64,000 nucleotides of DNA from Eonycteris spelaea (Eukaryota; Chordata; Mammalia; Chiroptera; Pteropodidae), in contig PUFA01000162.1 in NCBI GenBank assembly GCA_003508835.1, positions 3,899,501 to 3,963,500 on the forward strand, read 5' to 3'. Numbering within the stretch: position 1 is the stretch's first letter; each line of letters opens with the position of its first letter. A model generated the notes under the pieces. That model did not search any database. It was given only the letters and a program-made list of their open reading frames with translations, and had not been told where the DNA came from. Below are positions 9,876-22,975 of the stretch, one piece after another. Position numbers and translations under genes: made by a program.

Positions 9876-12800
9876 TATATAAAAAATGCAGTGACTAATA
9901 ACTTTATCAGAAGTATTATCATTATAAGGTTTACTATTTTTTTTAGATGCTTCCATACAGAATTAGTTTCTGTACAGAAGAGTAGGATTTCTGAATTAGA
10001 ATAGTACTTTAGTATAGAACAATTTTCTGTGCCATAACTATTTTTAAAATATACAATTTCCAAGGGTTCATTTAGTTAGAATAGAAATATAACTATTTAA
10101 AAACTTAAGAGTATTGAGTTATTAGCCTCAGACAATTGCAAAATAATTGCAAAGTATTGAGGAAAATATGTTTTCAAAATAGATATGTTCATATTGAATT
10201 CCAATAAAAATCTTGCTTAAAGCAGGCAGGCTCTTCTCTCAGGAAGTAAATTTAAACTAAAAGTCTGCTGTGAAGCCAGCAACATTCCCTGTGAGATAGT
10301 TCTCCGCATCAGGGAGGTTATTCAATTCACTTGTTGTAGCATGTTAAGAGGGTCTTGAGATGTGGACTGCCTAGCCCTCTCTACCCCTTTAAAAAGTTCA
10401 CTTCCAATGGAAAGAAATGTCTTGGCCTCTATATAGAAAACATTTTGAAGAGATTCAACATACATGGAAATGTCTTCAGCTGCTTTCATTTTGTCATATT
10501 GTATCCTCCACAGTCACTTAAAGGCTTCCCTATACCCAACCTGTTTCTATCTGATATGTTCTCTAGTCTTGCTTCTACTTGGACCGTTGACCTTGACACA
10601 CAAATCGATGACTTTTCCTAATTCAATTTTCGTCTATGGGATTTTTTTTAAAGGGATAATCATAAAGAAATTTCTCCTCTATTAAGCAAAATTTAGACTA
10701 TACTCTGTCCTTCAAGCAGCTGATTTTATAGCCATAGCTTAGCCTATGGATGAGTTCTAGACATTAAAAATTATTTGGTCAAGACATTGTCTCTTGTTAG
10801 GCACACTGACATATTGTTTTACATCAAGCCAACTCATTTATCACTCCCTCATGAATACAACATGAAAAGAAAATTGAATAAAAGCTATATTAATTAAAAT
10901 GTGAAAATATCTATAAAATGAAACATTTGTTGACTCATACAAAAACTGAAGCCTATATTAGCAGATTCAGTGTCTGGGAACCAAGTATAACATGATTATT
11001 GCAATAGCAAGATAACCTAACCTTCCATATCTCTCAGCTTTCTTCTTTACCTTTTACCCCCTACAAGGTAATTGAAGATTTAGTGAATTTTACCTATGCT
11101 GAGCTTTGCCTCCATAATTGAAGGGAGGAAATGATTTGCTAAATAAAGTCTTTAGTTAAAGGCTGAACACCCAAATTGGCTGAATTTGGTTGAGGTGAAC
11201 ACACACTTTGATTCCCTTATCACTAGGATATGTTTATGTTTTTTAGAAATTTAATGACCTAATCTAAAATAAGTCAAAACAAAAATTCAGCTGTAACATC
11301 CAATCACACAAAGACCATAGGCCGCTCCTGTTCATATTACCTAAGGATGTGCTGCAAACTGGATTTACATTCCAAGAAGGACTGAACACTTTCCTGATTA
11401 TAAGTATTGTTACAGTGTGGTTGAGCTCCCAGATATAATCCTTTTACCATATATACCAGCTCAGATTAAATGAAAATGTACTTCATTTTATAGCATTTTT
11501 GGAATTCAAGTTAAATTTATTTAGAGGGACAGTGCTATTATCCCATACATTTTTCGAGTCCTGGAATGGGTTCTGGATCAATGCCTGGTTTTGTATGATT
11601 CCAATTTTCCCTTTTTTTTTTTTTCAATCCATTACAGTAAATACCTGCAGCTTACATGAATATGTGTTTTAGATATCTAATTCTTTGTCATTTTTTCTAT
11701 ACAAAGTTTATGGCCTGTTGAATAAATAGAAGTTATTTCCAAAGGCCATTTGTCAATATCATAATTAGGAGACAGTAGACAGGATATTTAACCTAGTTTT
11801 TAAAAATGTTCCAATTTGGTTTACATTCCTAATTCCTAAAATAGCTGTTCACTAGTTCACCTTAAAAGTTCAAAAAATAATAAAGATAAAAATATTTTTT
11901 TAATTGAATATTAGCAAATAATTTAAATCCCTCTTCCTGCTAAGATTTCTTTTTAAAGCATTTTTTTTTAATCTTATTTGCAGTTCTAACATTTTTTAGC
12001 CAATAGATGGAGCCAGAGGGCAGTGGTAGTTCTACTTAGCTGAGCAGAGAGACAATCCTTGGCACAACTGTAAAGTAATTGAAGCTTCCTTCTGATATTA
12101 TCTAACTTTTCTTTCAACACCTGTTCCCTCCTTCTGGTTCATTATTCTCTGCTTCCAGGCACAAGTTGCCAACATTAACTTAGTTCCTGCCACTCTAAGA
12201 CCTGTAGCCAATGGCTGGGAGACATATCTTCTGGTACTCTTTTCCAGTGAATAATAATTGCCATAAGACAAATTTTTAGGAATAGATTTTCTAAGAGGGC
12301 AACTTGTTATATTTTTTTCTTATTTTTATTTTAAGAAGGGATTCTTGAAGTCACTATGCTTTCAATCAAATAAGCAATCATTTACACATGGGCTCTTAGT
12401 ATCACATGCAGAATGACCTGTGGGTGAGTCCCACAAATCACATAATTTTAACAGTTTTTGATTCTACTTATGCTTTTGAGTGCTTCCATAAAAGTATTTT
12501 TTTTAAATCAAAATAAGTACCATAGTTCTACAAATTACCATGTCAGTTCATAGGAAAATCAAGTCTATAGAGTACCATCTTGTCTAATAAACAATTTGCT
12601 TCTACCAAATATTGTACTTTTGCAAGTATTTTAATATGATGAAACTATAGAAAACTGAGCAGGTTTCAGGCAACTACCTACATTAACAGGCTAACTTTAT
12701 TTTATTCTCAGTGAAATGATTTTTTTTAATCAATAGGACTGAAGTGGAAAAAAAAAAAAAGGAATGCTGAGGCATAGAATAGAAGCCAGTCTTAGGCATT

Positions 12801-13290
12801 TGAAAAATCAAAAGAAGGGGGAGAGGAGTGCTTGATTCACTTCCAAAAGCCCTCAGACTTTCCCCAAAGACTTAGAAACACAAGTAGCAAGAAGTTCATA
12901 GGCGGTTGCTGAACTCTGTGTTCCCCAAATCAAATTTAATATTTAAGGACATAATTTTGCACAACTACAAACAGAGTAAGATTTTTGTGCTGAGCACATT
13001 AACATTCGTACTAGAGGAATGTGAGACTAGTAATTTGAGAACATGGCCCGGCACTCACTACAGAAAAAATGATTCATGACTGGACCTGGAACAGACAGAA
13101 CTCAGGCAGGAGTCACTTTGCCACCATGCTTGCCTAGTAACTTTGCCTGTTGTCTATTGATGGAGGGCTGGTAGATACCAGCAGCATCTGTTATAGTTCC
13201 AACACCATGTTATTTATTAAAAATAACATCAATCATTAGCATCTGTAGACTCCTTAATGTTACAGTTATTGTACTAATTAGTTTAAATTT
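9876..13290. other. Unassigned AT-rich DNA, 3.4 kb
   Basis: No gene or clear mobile element. It holds a T13 run at 11612-11624 and an A13 run at 12748-12760. 12000-12250 is richer in G+C ('gatggagccagagggcagtg', 'gtagccaatggctgggagac') and may be an old, unrecognised transposon or LTR. Overlapping frames at 10355-10685 are unrelated to any family I know. Confidence 0.45.
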
Positions 13291-13292
13291 AT

Positions 13293-13475
13293 CAGTGATT
13301 CTCAAACTTCCCACTGGCTACTTACATCAAAATCACTGTGGTTCTTGCTAAAAATTCATTTTCTGATAAATGTCACAGATATGTTGCCTGAGACTAAATG
13401 AGCTAAATACCAGTTCTATAGTTTAACATCTGTGCCAGGTGATTCTTATGCAGACTAAAGTTTGAGAACCTTTGG
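13293..13475 (+). mobile_element. MER5A-type hAT-Charlie MITE
   Basis: It begins with 'cagtgattctcaaact' and ends with 'agtttgagaacctttgg', close to the terminal inverted repeats of MER5A (cagtggttctcaaact). Inside are 'acatcaaaatcactgtgg' and 'ccaggtgattcttatgcag', matching the two arms of the element. The length of about 183 bp fits a full copy. It is a non-autonomous element without coding capacity, mobilised long ago by a hAT transposase. Confidence 0.85.
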
Positions 13476-13479
13476 TACA

Positions 13480-13575
13480 TTATTATATTAAATTATTACA
13501 TCAACAAAATGAAAAATAGGTAGCATTATCCCTATTTTATAAGTGAGGAAATCTGTGAAGAAATAGTGTAGCTTT
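13480..13575 (-). repeat. MIR fragment, antisense
   Basis: 'gtagcattatccctatttta' followed by 'aagtgaggaaatctgtgaag' is the reverse complement of the MIR core. It abuts the MER5A element. Confidence 0.7.
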
Positions 13576-15490
13576 AAACTCAAATGATAGATACAAATAT
13601 ATTTAGTTATTTGAATATAAAAATAAAAACCATAAATTAAAAAGGCTAATACTTATGTTCTAAAGTTCATTTAGTTTTTTTGTTTGTGTGTTTGTGTTCG
13701 TATGTTTGTTTGTTTGTTTGACTTTATATGTCTGTGTTTGCTCTATATTGTAGATTGAATCTTAGTACTTTTACTGGACTAATGATATGCAATATGATAT
13801 TATAGAAAGAGTATTGACTGAATTGAAGATATACAAGAGATATCACACTTTTCCCCCTAATTAGGACACACCTTTCCTGTTTATATTTACTGAGGGAGAG
13901 CAAGAGCTGGTCCTCACATGTGGATAATTCCTCTATGTTCACTAGCCTGGTAACGATCAGATTGGGAAGGAAGGCCTGTCATGGGAATGGAAAGACTGGG
14001 ATAGGTAATGGAACCAGAGCTCAAACACAGAAGACAAAGCAGTGTTAAAGGCAATAGATGCTTCTTTGACTCGATGTGGTAGAATACCGAGGAATATGGT
14101 AGCTAGAGTGGCAATTGCATTTCTTGGCTGGAAAACTAAAAGACCCTGCATTTCTGATCTATACTGATCAACACTGGGCAGGTGGCTGTATTAGAGATGT
14201 GGCTTTCCAGGAAGTTTAAATGATGAAAGGACAAGTGAGATACCTGCTCTAAACATAGGGGTTTTATCAAAGTCTATAAACATATAGGCTTGATGGGAGG
14301 AATTTCTGAGACAGTCTGCTGAGAGGTATGGAACAAAGGTAATTTGTCAACAATAGCCTTTTCCTGGCAAAGCTTTTAGACAAGAGAATGAACTCTTTTA
14401 TGCATGGCACTGTGACTAGTTCACAGGTACAGAGTAATTACAGAAGACTATAGTTATCAGGGTCCAGTGGCTGCTTGAACTGACTGAGTTTAAATGGAAT
14501 AGTAAATAAAGTGATAATTAATAAAGTCTTGACAGCTTGCACCCAATTTACCTGCTTTGTTTCCAGTTGTATGATACTGCTCATCCCTTAGTATTCAGAA
14601 GATGAGCAGCTTCTGCTAACATTAAATGTCATCTTTTTGCTGATAAGAGATAGAAATATATAGAGAAAAAATTCTTAGTCAATCCAAATAATGTTTTATT
14701 GCATCATAAATTTAAATCAAACAGACTTGACAAAGAATGGAAGCATTCTTTATTGTTGGTGAGCCTCTGACATGTAGAGATTTTCATCTGGATATAGGTG
14801 ATAGTAGAGGGCTTCCCTTCAGTTATTAAACAGATCTCAGTGAGTCAGATTGAGGCAGTTAAAGCTTTGGAAAATTGAATTGGTGATTTTCCTCTCTTGT
14901 AATAATTGTATATTTTAGAATGGAAATGTGAAGTATGGGAAAGTAGATGCTTAATTTACGTTTCATTAAGTACTTTATCAAAAACTGTGTTCTTAATTTG
15001 ATAAATTAGTTTTAATGTTTAAAGAATTACCCACTTCATTTGTCCAAAGGCATAGCAGTGATAGAAATATATAAGTAGAGAAAATTTAAAAGACATAAAA
15101 ATAATAAAGGATATCTACCACCAAGGATGAGAATGTCAGCAGGCTTTTTGCATTTTGAATCCAGAGGGCAGATACAAGGCCCCATTTGAAGAAATTTTCC
15201 CACCTGAGGCAACAAACATAAAGCCAGTCTCACTTTTGGCAATAAGAGTCAGATTCACAACCAAAAAGGCTAATTCAAAAAGCCTCCTACCTGAAGAAGC
15301 ATTAGAAAGCTGACATAGATTAGCAGCCCGAATTTGGAACAAAATTACTGTTAATTCAAATTCTGTATCTGACTATGACCTAGTGTCACATTATGACAGG
15401 CATATTAAGCCATCAACCTAAAGGATTTTGGAGGTAGAATGGAAGAAACCACATAACAAGTACTGGATAGGTAAGGCCAGCTATGCAAAT
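13576..15490. other. Unassigned DNA with a TTTG microsatellite
   Basis: A (GTTT)n tract lies at 13703-13720 with related GT-rich sequence just upstream. No other repeat was recognised. Minus-strand frames at 13724-14151 and 15036-15342 are short and show no domain. Confidence 0.5.
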
Positions 15491-16620
15491 CAAAAGGGAG
15501 GAAATATTCCAAAATGCACAAAGAAATAAAGAATAATAAATTTGTATAAAATAATATTCTGGAAATTGATTCACTCTAAACAATGTGAACATAATAATGG
15601 AATTTGAAAATGAACAAAATTAACATAGTCTCTAAAATAAATAAAACTATGTAAATTAAAAATAAAATACAAAAAAAGAATGATTGAAAATAATGAAGGA
15701 AAGAAGGAAATAAGATTAGACAGATATGAAAAACAACTATTTGCAAATCTCAAAATGAAAAGTATATATTATTATAATAAAAATCTGTCAATTTCCAGCA
15801 AAGATAAATAAAGCACAATAAGTTCATCCAGAATCATAATTAAATAAAAACGTAGGACATCATCATGAATATTATCATAGTGATGAAGGTATTAAAACAA
15901 TTTGAGCAATAGTAGGCTTTCATCAGCCATATTAGGTTCCAGAAAAAAACACTGATTAATTCGAAGGGCAAATGATAGAAGTCTATATCCTGGAAAGAGA
16001 GTGGACTAGAATTAAAGCAAAAGTAATAGCATTTGATACATATACATAACAAGTGACTTTAACACACATAAATCTTCCTTGAAAAGACTAATAAAACAAT
16101 AACTTTAGTAAGTGGAAACAAGCCCATAGGGAAACAATAGAATGGATGTGTTCATACTAATAAAATGCGCTGTAAAGTTGACCATTAGAAAAATTGTGAC
16201 TCCAAAATTTTTAATAGTAACAAAGAGTAGGGAAGGCTTGAGAAAGCAATGCTAAATGACTAAGTAAAAAATTCAACAACTTTTTTTTAAAAAGAAGGAA
16301 GAGAAGCTATTGAATATGCACATTAGTGTATACATACAAATAATACATGTAACTATTAAAACAATAGGATTACAATGAATTGTTTCCAAACCTTCCCCAG
16401 AATTTTAAAGAGTGAAAAGTATAGGTAAAACAAATTTATTACTGGAAAGAAAGCAAGAAAATAAATGAAATAAAAAAAGGAGCAAAGATAAAGCACAGTG
16501 AAGAGAAACAGAAGGTGTCAGCTAGAATAGTTAAATAAATTAATAATCACAATAATTCTAACAGATTAAACAAAATTAAAAAGCAGAGGCACATAGATTA
16601 GATTTAAAATTACTTACATA
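15491..16620 (+). mobile_element. LINE-like A-rich remnant (L1 or HAL1)
   Basis: A long A-rich strand-biased stretch with words such as 'aaatttgtataaaataatat' and 'gaaagaaggaaataag', typical of LINE ORF1-type coding strands. There is no intact frame. The assignment rests on composition and vague similarity, so it could be another old LINE or simply A-rich DNA. Confidence 0.35.
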
Positions 16621-16684
16621 CTGTTTACAAAAACTTCAAAAATTTCAAGGAAACAGTAAATGAATGGAAAAATATAATTTATTG

Positions 16685-17350
16685 GTTATTTTGGGCATTT
16701 ATTTTTTCCAGATGATTTTTTAGGAACATTTAATTTAAATCTTTTTAAAAGCTGGCAATTTAACAACAAAAATGTAACACATCATATTAATTTTGGGAGA
16801 ATTATGTCAAGAGATTATTCCATTCTAAATAAACATGTTAAGTCTTTTCAACTGTTTAAATTTTGTTCTAGATCCTTTAATACATTCTCCCAACTTTTGT
16901 TATATGTTGTGTACCTGTCTTATTAAATGCATTACAAAGAACTTTAAATTTGTTTAAAACTGGTGTGATTGGATTGTGTTTTCATTGTCAGTTCTAGGTG
17001 TGTTATCTAGGGAATTTTCTTTTAAAACTATTAAATTTCGTTTATAAATTATTATCTAGCCTTTCTACTTCATTATTATTTGCATTTTTTAATAGAGTCT
17101 AGTAGATTTTCAAGGTTAAAAATCATAGAATTAGCAATTAGATAGTTTTATTCCTATTTTCCCCTCATTTTCACTAATCCTTACTTTACTGCATGTTCTA
17201 GAGTATTTAACAACGTTGAGTAATAATAGTCACTTGTGACACTCTTCCTCTTCCAGATTTTAATTGAATTATTTTTATTGGTTGTCTATTAGGAAATCTT
17301 TTTGAAAAATAAATGACAGATTTTTTTCCCACTTTTTTGTATTGATTTAC
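16685..17350 (-). mobile_element. L1 ORF2 remnant, antisense
   Basis: 'ggcatttattttttccagat', 'attaattttgggagaattat', 'ctttctacttcattattatt' and 'gacactcttcctcttccaga' follow the reverse complement of L1 ORF2 across the reverse-transcriptase region. Many stops and indels show that it is long dead. It meets a sense L1 copy head to head on its right. Confidence 0.7.
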
Positions 17351-17399
17351 TATTCTTATTTGATTTGGGCTTATAATTTAAAGTTCTGTTAAAATAGAA

Positions 17400-18265
17400 A
17401 TATTGCCATCATTTTATTTTATGACTTATGGGAAAAGAAAAGCATTTGATAAAATTTAGAATTTTTAATGATAAAAATACAATTCAGCAAACTATAAATA
17501 CTGAGAAATTTGTTAACTTGATAAGTCTTCATCAAAACTTGCAGAAATTATTATAGTAAGCATAGAAATTCTAGAGGCATTCTTTTTGTGAATTTAAAAA
17601 CGAACAAAAACACTGGTGACTAGTGTTAACTATTTTTATACCAACTGAAGACAATGAATAAAAATATGAAAAATTAATAATTAAGGATAGGGAAGAAAGA
17701 TGTAAAGTATTATTAGTCAAAGATAAATTGTTTTTATAAAAACAATTAAGGATTTATGATTAAAGTTTATTAAAGTTCATAGGAAATAAGAAAAACATAT
17801 ATCAATCAATACTATCCCTATATGTCAGCAAAACTAATGGAAAATGTAAAAGAATAAAAGATTCCATTAGAAAATAACAAGATGTGTTTTGCTGTCCCTG
17901 GAAATATACAAAAATAAACTTTAGAAAGCCTTTTCTGAATGATAAAGTATATTCTGAACAAAGAACAAGATAGGATGACTTAATATCCTAATGCTGCTGA
18001 CTTTGCTGAATTTATTCTATAATTATAATGTAGTTTCAACATGTCCAACAAAGTTTTACTTTTTATATCTAAACAGTTTTCCCCAACTTCTTAGGGTTAA
18101 ATGTCCCAAAAGGTTAAAATAGTTCTCTAAAAATTATAAGGAGGAGTAATGCACTATCAGATATTATAACAGAAACTTATGATATTAAAAGTTATAATGA
18201 ATAAGCCAGTGTACTGTTAGGGATGACATATGATAAATCAGTGGAGAAAATATAGGCTATAGACT
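17400..18265 (+). mobile_element. L1 ORF2 remnant, sense
   Basis: 'gaaaagcatttgataaaatt' starts the match to the L1 reverse-transcriptase region. It continues through 'taatgataaaaatacaattc', 'atcaatactatccctatat' and 'ggaggagtaatgcactatca' in correct ORF2 order, with internal deletions. No frame is open. The match begins inside the element, so the copy is 5' truncated. Confidence 0.75.
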
Positions 18266-18309
18266 TGTAAATATCACTAATCTTTACTAACATTTAGGTC
18301 TCTTTCTCT

Positions 18310-18625
18310 GCTAGTCACATCAAAGTCTATTATTTCTTTGTATTTTTGATGTTGGGGAGGGGCATGACAATGGGTTGTGGCCAAAGAAATATCAAGTGGA
18401 CTGGTCTGAATAGTGAAATGTCCATGGAAAACCCTTCATTCCTCTCTTCCACTGCTACAGCAGTCATGGATGGGCCTCTGAGTCATTGTATGAGGAATAG
18501 CTACCTTGGAGAGTTATATGAAATCATAGAAACCTTTATGTGAATGGGAAATAAAAATTTCATCGTGTGAAAGCATGAAGATTAAGGAATTATTTGGTAC
18601 CACAACATATTCTGCTAATATGAAA
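18310..18625 (+). mobile_element. MaLR-like LTR remnant
   Basis: 'gtggccaaagaaatatcaag', 'ttcctctcttccactgctac', 'gggaaataaaaatttcatcg' and 'gaattatttggtaccacaac' resemble old LTRs with the order: a vicinity of tggccaatgagat, a pyrimidine-rich middle, an aataaa signal and a terminal ttatttgtta. A short plus frame at 18346-18543 within it is incidental. Confidence 0.5.
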
Positions 18626-21290
18626 AAAATGATATTCATATAATCAGTTACATTTATGGTAAAAGTCAAATGAGGCTGATTAATAAGTGCATGCATATAT
18701 ACATACATTCATAAATTTGAGAGACAGAAAAAAGATCTTATTAAGTGGGTTGGGCAGATATAGAGAGCAACAAGGCTCATCAAAACCCTGCGATGATTGC
18801 ATAGCTACAGGAGACTTTTAAAAAGGTGATTCTGTTTTGAAATGTTTTACATTAGAAAATATCTCCTTTTTGTTCTCTAAGACGTCTGTAAAATCTTCCA
18901 AATTCATTAGTGTTTGGCGTGAAATCATAGAAAAAGCTAAACTTCACATAGGTTTCAAAATAGTAATTATAAAAACAGTATACATATACTGAAGCAGGAG
19001 TCTATCATTTGAAGCAGTTAAAGAGGATGAAATCCACTAGGGGTTTGTAAAATGTAGAGATGTTTGAATATCTGTGGGCCATGGTAATGAGAATTATGGG
19101 AGAAGTTTTCAACACTTTTTTTTCCTAGATTTTGAGAGACAGTAATATTGTAGCTGGCAGTTAAATTCTTGAAATAAGACAACAGAAGGGAATAAATTAA
19201 TTGTATTTATAAATGATCAATTCTGTAGAAACTTAATGACCTGGCCAAAGACATCACAGTTCTGTTGCAGTCACCTGGCCCAGGAGAGAATAAGAGGAAT
19301 AGCCCATGGAATCAAATTGTAATTTATTTTCATTTGTTAGGAGAATTAACCTTAGAAGCCATCCAAAACTTATCATCTGTGCAAAGCGAACATTATACTG
19401 TAGAGTCAGGAATTCATGTGAAATATTGCTTTATCAATTTATTTTACAGATAACATCTTCTTAACTGTCATTCATAACCTGCTTGCTTATGTTTACCATT
19501 CCTTAGATATGTTTTTCCTAGTTATGCCAAATTGTATTGTTATTTCCCAGGCTGATTTTTCTCTAAACTAATACTTATATTTATATAGAACATAAGAAGT
19601 TATCAGTCTCATTTTTCAGGGAAAAAGTTATATACATGTAATTTCCAGTAGTATTTTTATATGTAGTTTCAACTTAAAATGATCCTCAGTCCAAATAATT
19701 GTCTAAATTTTAAAAGAAATCAAGAAAGAAACTTCCTGGCAATGTTATTTTGGATTGAGTTCATTTAGAAAAACATATTAATCAATCTTTGAAGTATAAT
19801 TTATCATAGTTAAGGGATACCACCTACATTATCTGTCCTCTCTTAATTTTGATTTCTTAAAAAAAAAGAGTACACATATTTAGGTATGCCTATTCATTTT
19901 TCACCTTAGTTATGTGGTTTTCAAAATAGAACCCCATAGGCATAAAAAGCATTAGATCCATACATTGAGTCATCTGTGTGAAATAAACATTTCTTCTTTA
20001 ATTACATTTGTTATAGGAAATTTACACTGATTAATGCCTACAAGTCTCTTTGTCTTACTTGGAGTGTTGTCTTTGCATGGATAAATAAAACACTGACAAA
20101 TCATACCTGGGTGTGTAAAAGACTATTTTTCTCCTTTCTGTTCTTTTATGATCTAGTTTTTAAACAACTTGTCTCATAGAGCCTTGTCATGGATTTTCCG
20201 ATGTCATTCACAAGTATCCACAATTTCAGACACACACTGAAAATATTCTTAACTGTTTAATTCTAGCCTTTGCCTGTGACCAAAATAGTATTTTTGAGGA
20301 TTGGCTTATTTCTGAGTTTTGATTTTCATACCACAGACGGCAGAACCATGTAAGAGTTAAAATATGTTTTGCATGTGTGTGTGAGAGAGATAAATTAGCC
20401 AGTATTTTTTTTTTATCTTGGTAATGTATTTAAAAGTCTGTTTCTATTCCAATTTAAAAAAAAATGACTAAGTAACATTCCTATTTCCAACTGGAAAAAA
20501 AAATATCCATACTTTTTTAAAGAATCAAAAATGAATGTTGCTCCATTTAACATCGCATATAATGTCCAGGCTTATCATAACTTACCATGAGTTTGTAGAT
20601 GCTATTGTCTATAGTCTATACCTTTCATTTATGATGTTTTCACATTTACAAAATTCCAAGTTTATGTAGATTTTTTCTTAAAACTGATCTGTTCACTCCA
20701 CTAATCATTTCATGATTACTAATCATTTATAGCTTTGTAAATTGGTTACCTGCTCTTCCATTTTACCCTTATCTCTCTATTAAAAAAAATCATTAAAGTT
20801 AATTTAATAGTAATATTGAAACAAACTTTGCTAGGATGTATACATTTATTTGATTAATCTACAAACCTCTTCTTATCATTTAAAGGAGGAACCACCTTTA
20901 GGTCAATATTCTAACAATCATTTTGATAGTATTCAGAACATGCACATCAAGGTTCTATAAGATCAAACACCTGTCTTTCTTCATTTGTGACACTTAAAAG
21001 AGTCTGTTGTAGCATAATTATAAGCGATAAATAACGCATTGTGAAACATGAATTTGCATAGGTCATATACATTTATAATCTCAGTGAAAACAAGTTGACT
21101 TTCCCTATGCTGCTCAGCAGAATTATTAACCTTGTTGAATAAGGAAATTATGCTGTTGTTCCCCTGAAGCACCAAAGCACCACAGAGAACTGCCCAGGAG
21201 CAAAGCTGCTGTTCCAAGTCCATTTCTGCAAGGTCTTTTGGTGAGTTAGTAATTCTTTGAAGTCCCTCCAGAGTCTCTCAAAGCGAAGGG
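18626..21290. other. Unassigned AT-rich DNA, 2.7 kb
   Basis: No mobile element or gene recognised. Short poly-A/T stretches occur (for example 19859-19867 and 20457-20464) and a 'gtgtgtgagagagataa' word near 20380. Confidence 0.5.
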
Positions 21291-21291
21291 C

Positions 21292-21338
21292 ATGTGTATG
21301 CACGTGCGTATGTGTACACGTGTGTGTGCATATGTGTG
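21292..21338. repeat. Degenerate TG-rich microsatellite with CpGs
   Basis: Alternating purine-pyrimidine 'gcacgtgcgtatgtgtacac' followed by TG units, including CpG-bearing interruptions. Such alternation can favour Z-DNA. Confidence 0.85.
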
Positions 21339-21647
21339 AGCCATGTAACCTGTCCCAAATTCAGTGAAAATGCCTTCAGTCACTTTTGAAGGATACTGTA
21401 GCTGACAGGCAGACTCAAACCTGTTGGTTTATAAAAGTAATAAACTTTCTTGAACTGGATTCTGTCCTGGAAAATTTGTCGTTCATGGTTATGTCTTTAA
21501 CCATAGGGGACTGGAGGAGAACCAAATCTCTGTGAGCCTGGTGAGCTTCAGGCTGGAAGCAAGGAGAGAGAATTTAAAGAATTTAGACTGCCAGTGAGCA
21601 GGAGTGGAAATTTCTTGTGGGGTGGATAGAAATCTGTCTTTATCTTA
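21339..21647. other. Unassigned DNA, possible LTR scrap
   Basis: 'ttataaaagtaataaacttt' followed by 'gtgagcctggtgagcttcag' has the look of an LTR polyadenylation region, but neither family nor edges can be recognised. Confidence 0.3.
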
Positions 21648-21800
21648 AATTAACAAATACTTAATTGAATGAGCAGTTAATCTCAGATGGTGTGTTACAT
21701 ACTAGAGATAAAGCAGTGAAAAAAAAAATCCCATTGCTTACTTTAGTGAAAATGAGAGAAAAAATGGTAATTACAACATCAAGTATCCATTACTTTTATA
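21648..21800 (-). repeat. L2 LINE 3' end, antisense
   Basis: 'taacaaatacttaattgaat', 'catactagagataaagcagt' and 'cattgcttactttagtgaa' match the reverse complement of the L2 3' end (attcaacaaatatttattga, tggggatacagcagtga, gagcttacattctagt). It may continue in decayed form to about 21950. Confidence 0.6.
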
Positions 21801-22144
21801 GGGTGACAACAGAGAAAGTATATCTAGTGTGGTGCTGTGAGATCACATGACAAGAGTTCTACCTTGCTGTCGGGGACATAGGAACCTTCCTAGGGAAACA
21901 AAGTATAATGAGAGACATATATGCATAAGAACTGGACAGCCAGTGAATGAACTAAATTTTTAGTAGTGCCAGTGCCTCTCTGGGTACTTTGGAATGAGTG
22001 ATGAGCAACCCATAACTTTCATTTTTCTAACATATTTGACTCTTTAAGGAACATATTTTTTCTTTTACTTTTATAGCTTGTAATCGTTTCCTTTAATGAT
22101 TTTATCAATTAAAAGAGATACTGACATGTGAAAAAATAGAAAAT

Positions 22145-22975
22145 ATATGTATTGATCTCTGCCCCCAGTTCCTGGCACAGAGTTCCTAAAATGCTTGACA
22201 TTTCCTAAGTGGGGGCACCTAATACAGAACTTCTAAATCTACTGAAATTTCCTGCGTGATAGGAACATCTGTTATTCCTATGAGGCAAATCTTGGTGGGC
22301 TCCTGGAGGAGAGCTGGTCACAGGAAAAACCAAGCCATGACTAGAAGTTCAAAACTTTCAGACCCATCTCTTATTCTCCAGAGAGAGAAGGGGAGGTGGA
22401 GATTTAGTTAACTAACCATAAGGCCTATGTGATGAATCCTCATTAAAATTTCAAAAGTACATCATCCTTTCAGAGAAGATTCAGAGAACTTCCAGGTTGA
22501 TGAACATACCCATGTCATGAGAGTGGCACATGCCATCTTCATGGAGACAGAAGTTGCTGAGCTTGGGACACTTCCAAACCTGGCCCTATTTATTTCTTCA
22601 TGGAGTGTTCATCTGTATCCTTTGTTATATTCTTTATAATGAACTGGTAACATAAAAAGTGCATCCCTGAGTTTTTTTAAGCATTATAACAAATTATTCA
22701 ACTCAAAGAGGGGGTCATGGAAAACACAGTTTATAGTCTGTCTTTCAGAAGTACAGGCGACAACCTGGACTTATGGTTTGGAGTCTGAAGTGGGGGCAGT
22801 CTTGTGGAACTGATTTCATTTTGTGAAATCTGGAAAACATGTGAAATAGATAATGTCAGAACTAAATTGAATTATAGGACACTTATCTGGTGTCACAGAA
22901 TTTCTAGATATGTGGGAAACCCACCCTGGTGTCCAAAGTGAAATGAAGGTCATAGTAGTGTAAGAGTAGAAGAGA
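22145..22975 (+). mobile_element. Long solo LTR, family unresolved
   Basis: It starts near 'gatctctgcccccagttcct' and carries 'ctaagtgggggcacctaata', 'ttattcctatgaggcaaatc', 'cttggtgggctcctggagga', an LTR-type 3' processing region ('ttctttataatgaactggta' then 'tgcatccctgagttttt') and a U5-like end ('gaagtgggggcagtcttgtg', 'ggacacttatctggtgtcac'). At about 830 bp it is much the best preserved LTR of its type here. A degraded relative lies at 3590-4010. No gag, pol or env is attached. I remember this sequence type as widespread in eutherians but cannot name the subfamily with confidence. Confidence 0.7.

Noticed and set aside
16685..18265. Single twin-primed (5'-inverted) L1 insertion
   Set aside because: The two oppositely oriented parts appear to cover overlapping ORF2 positions, which simple twin priming does not produce. 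Alignment would be needed to be sure.
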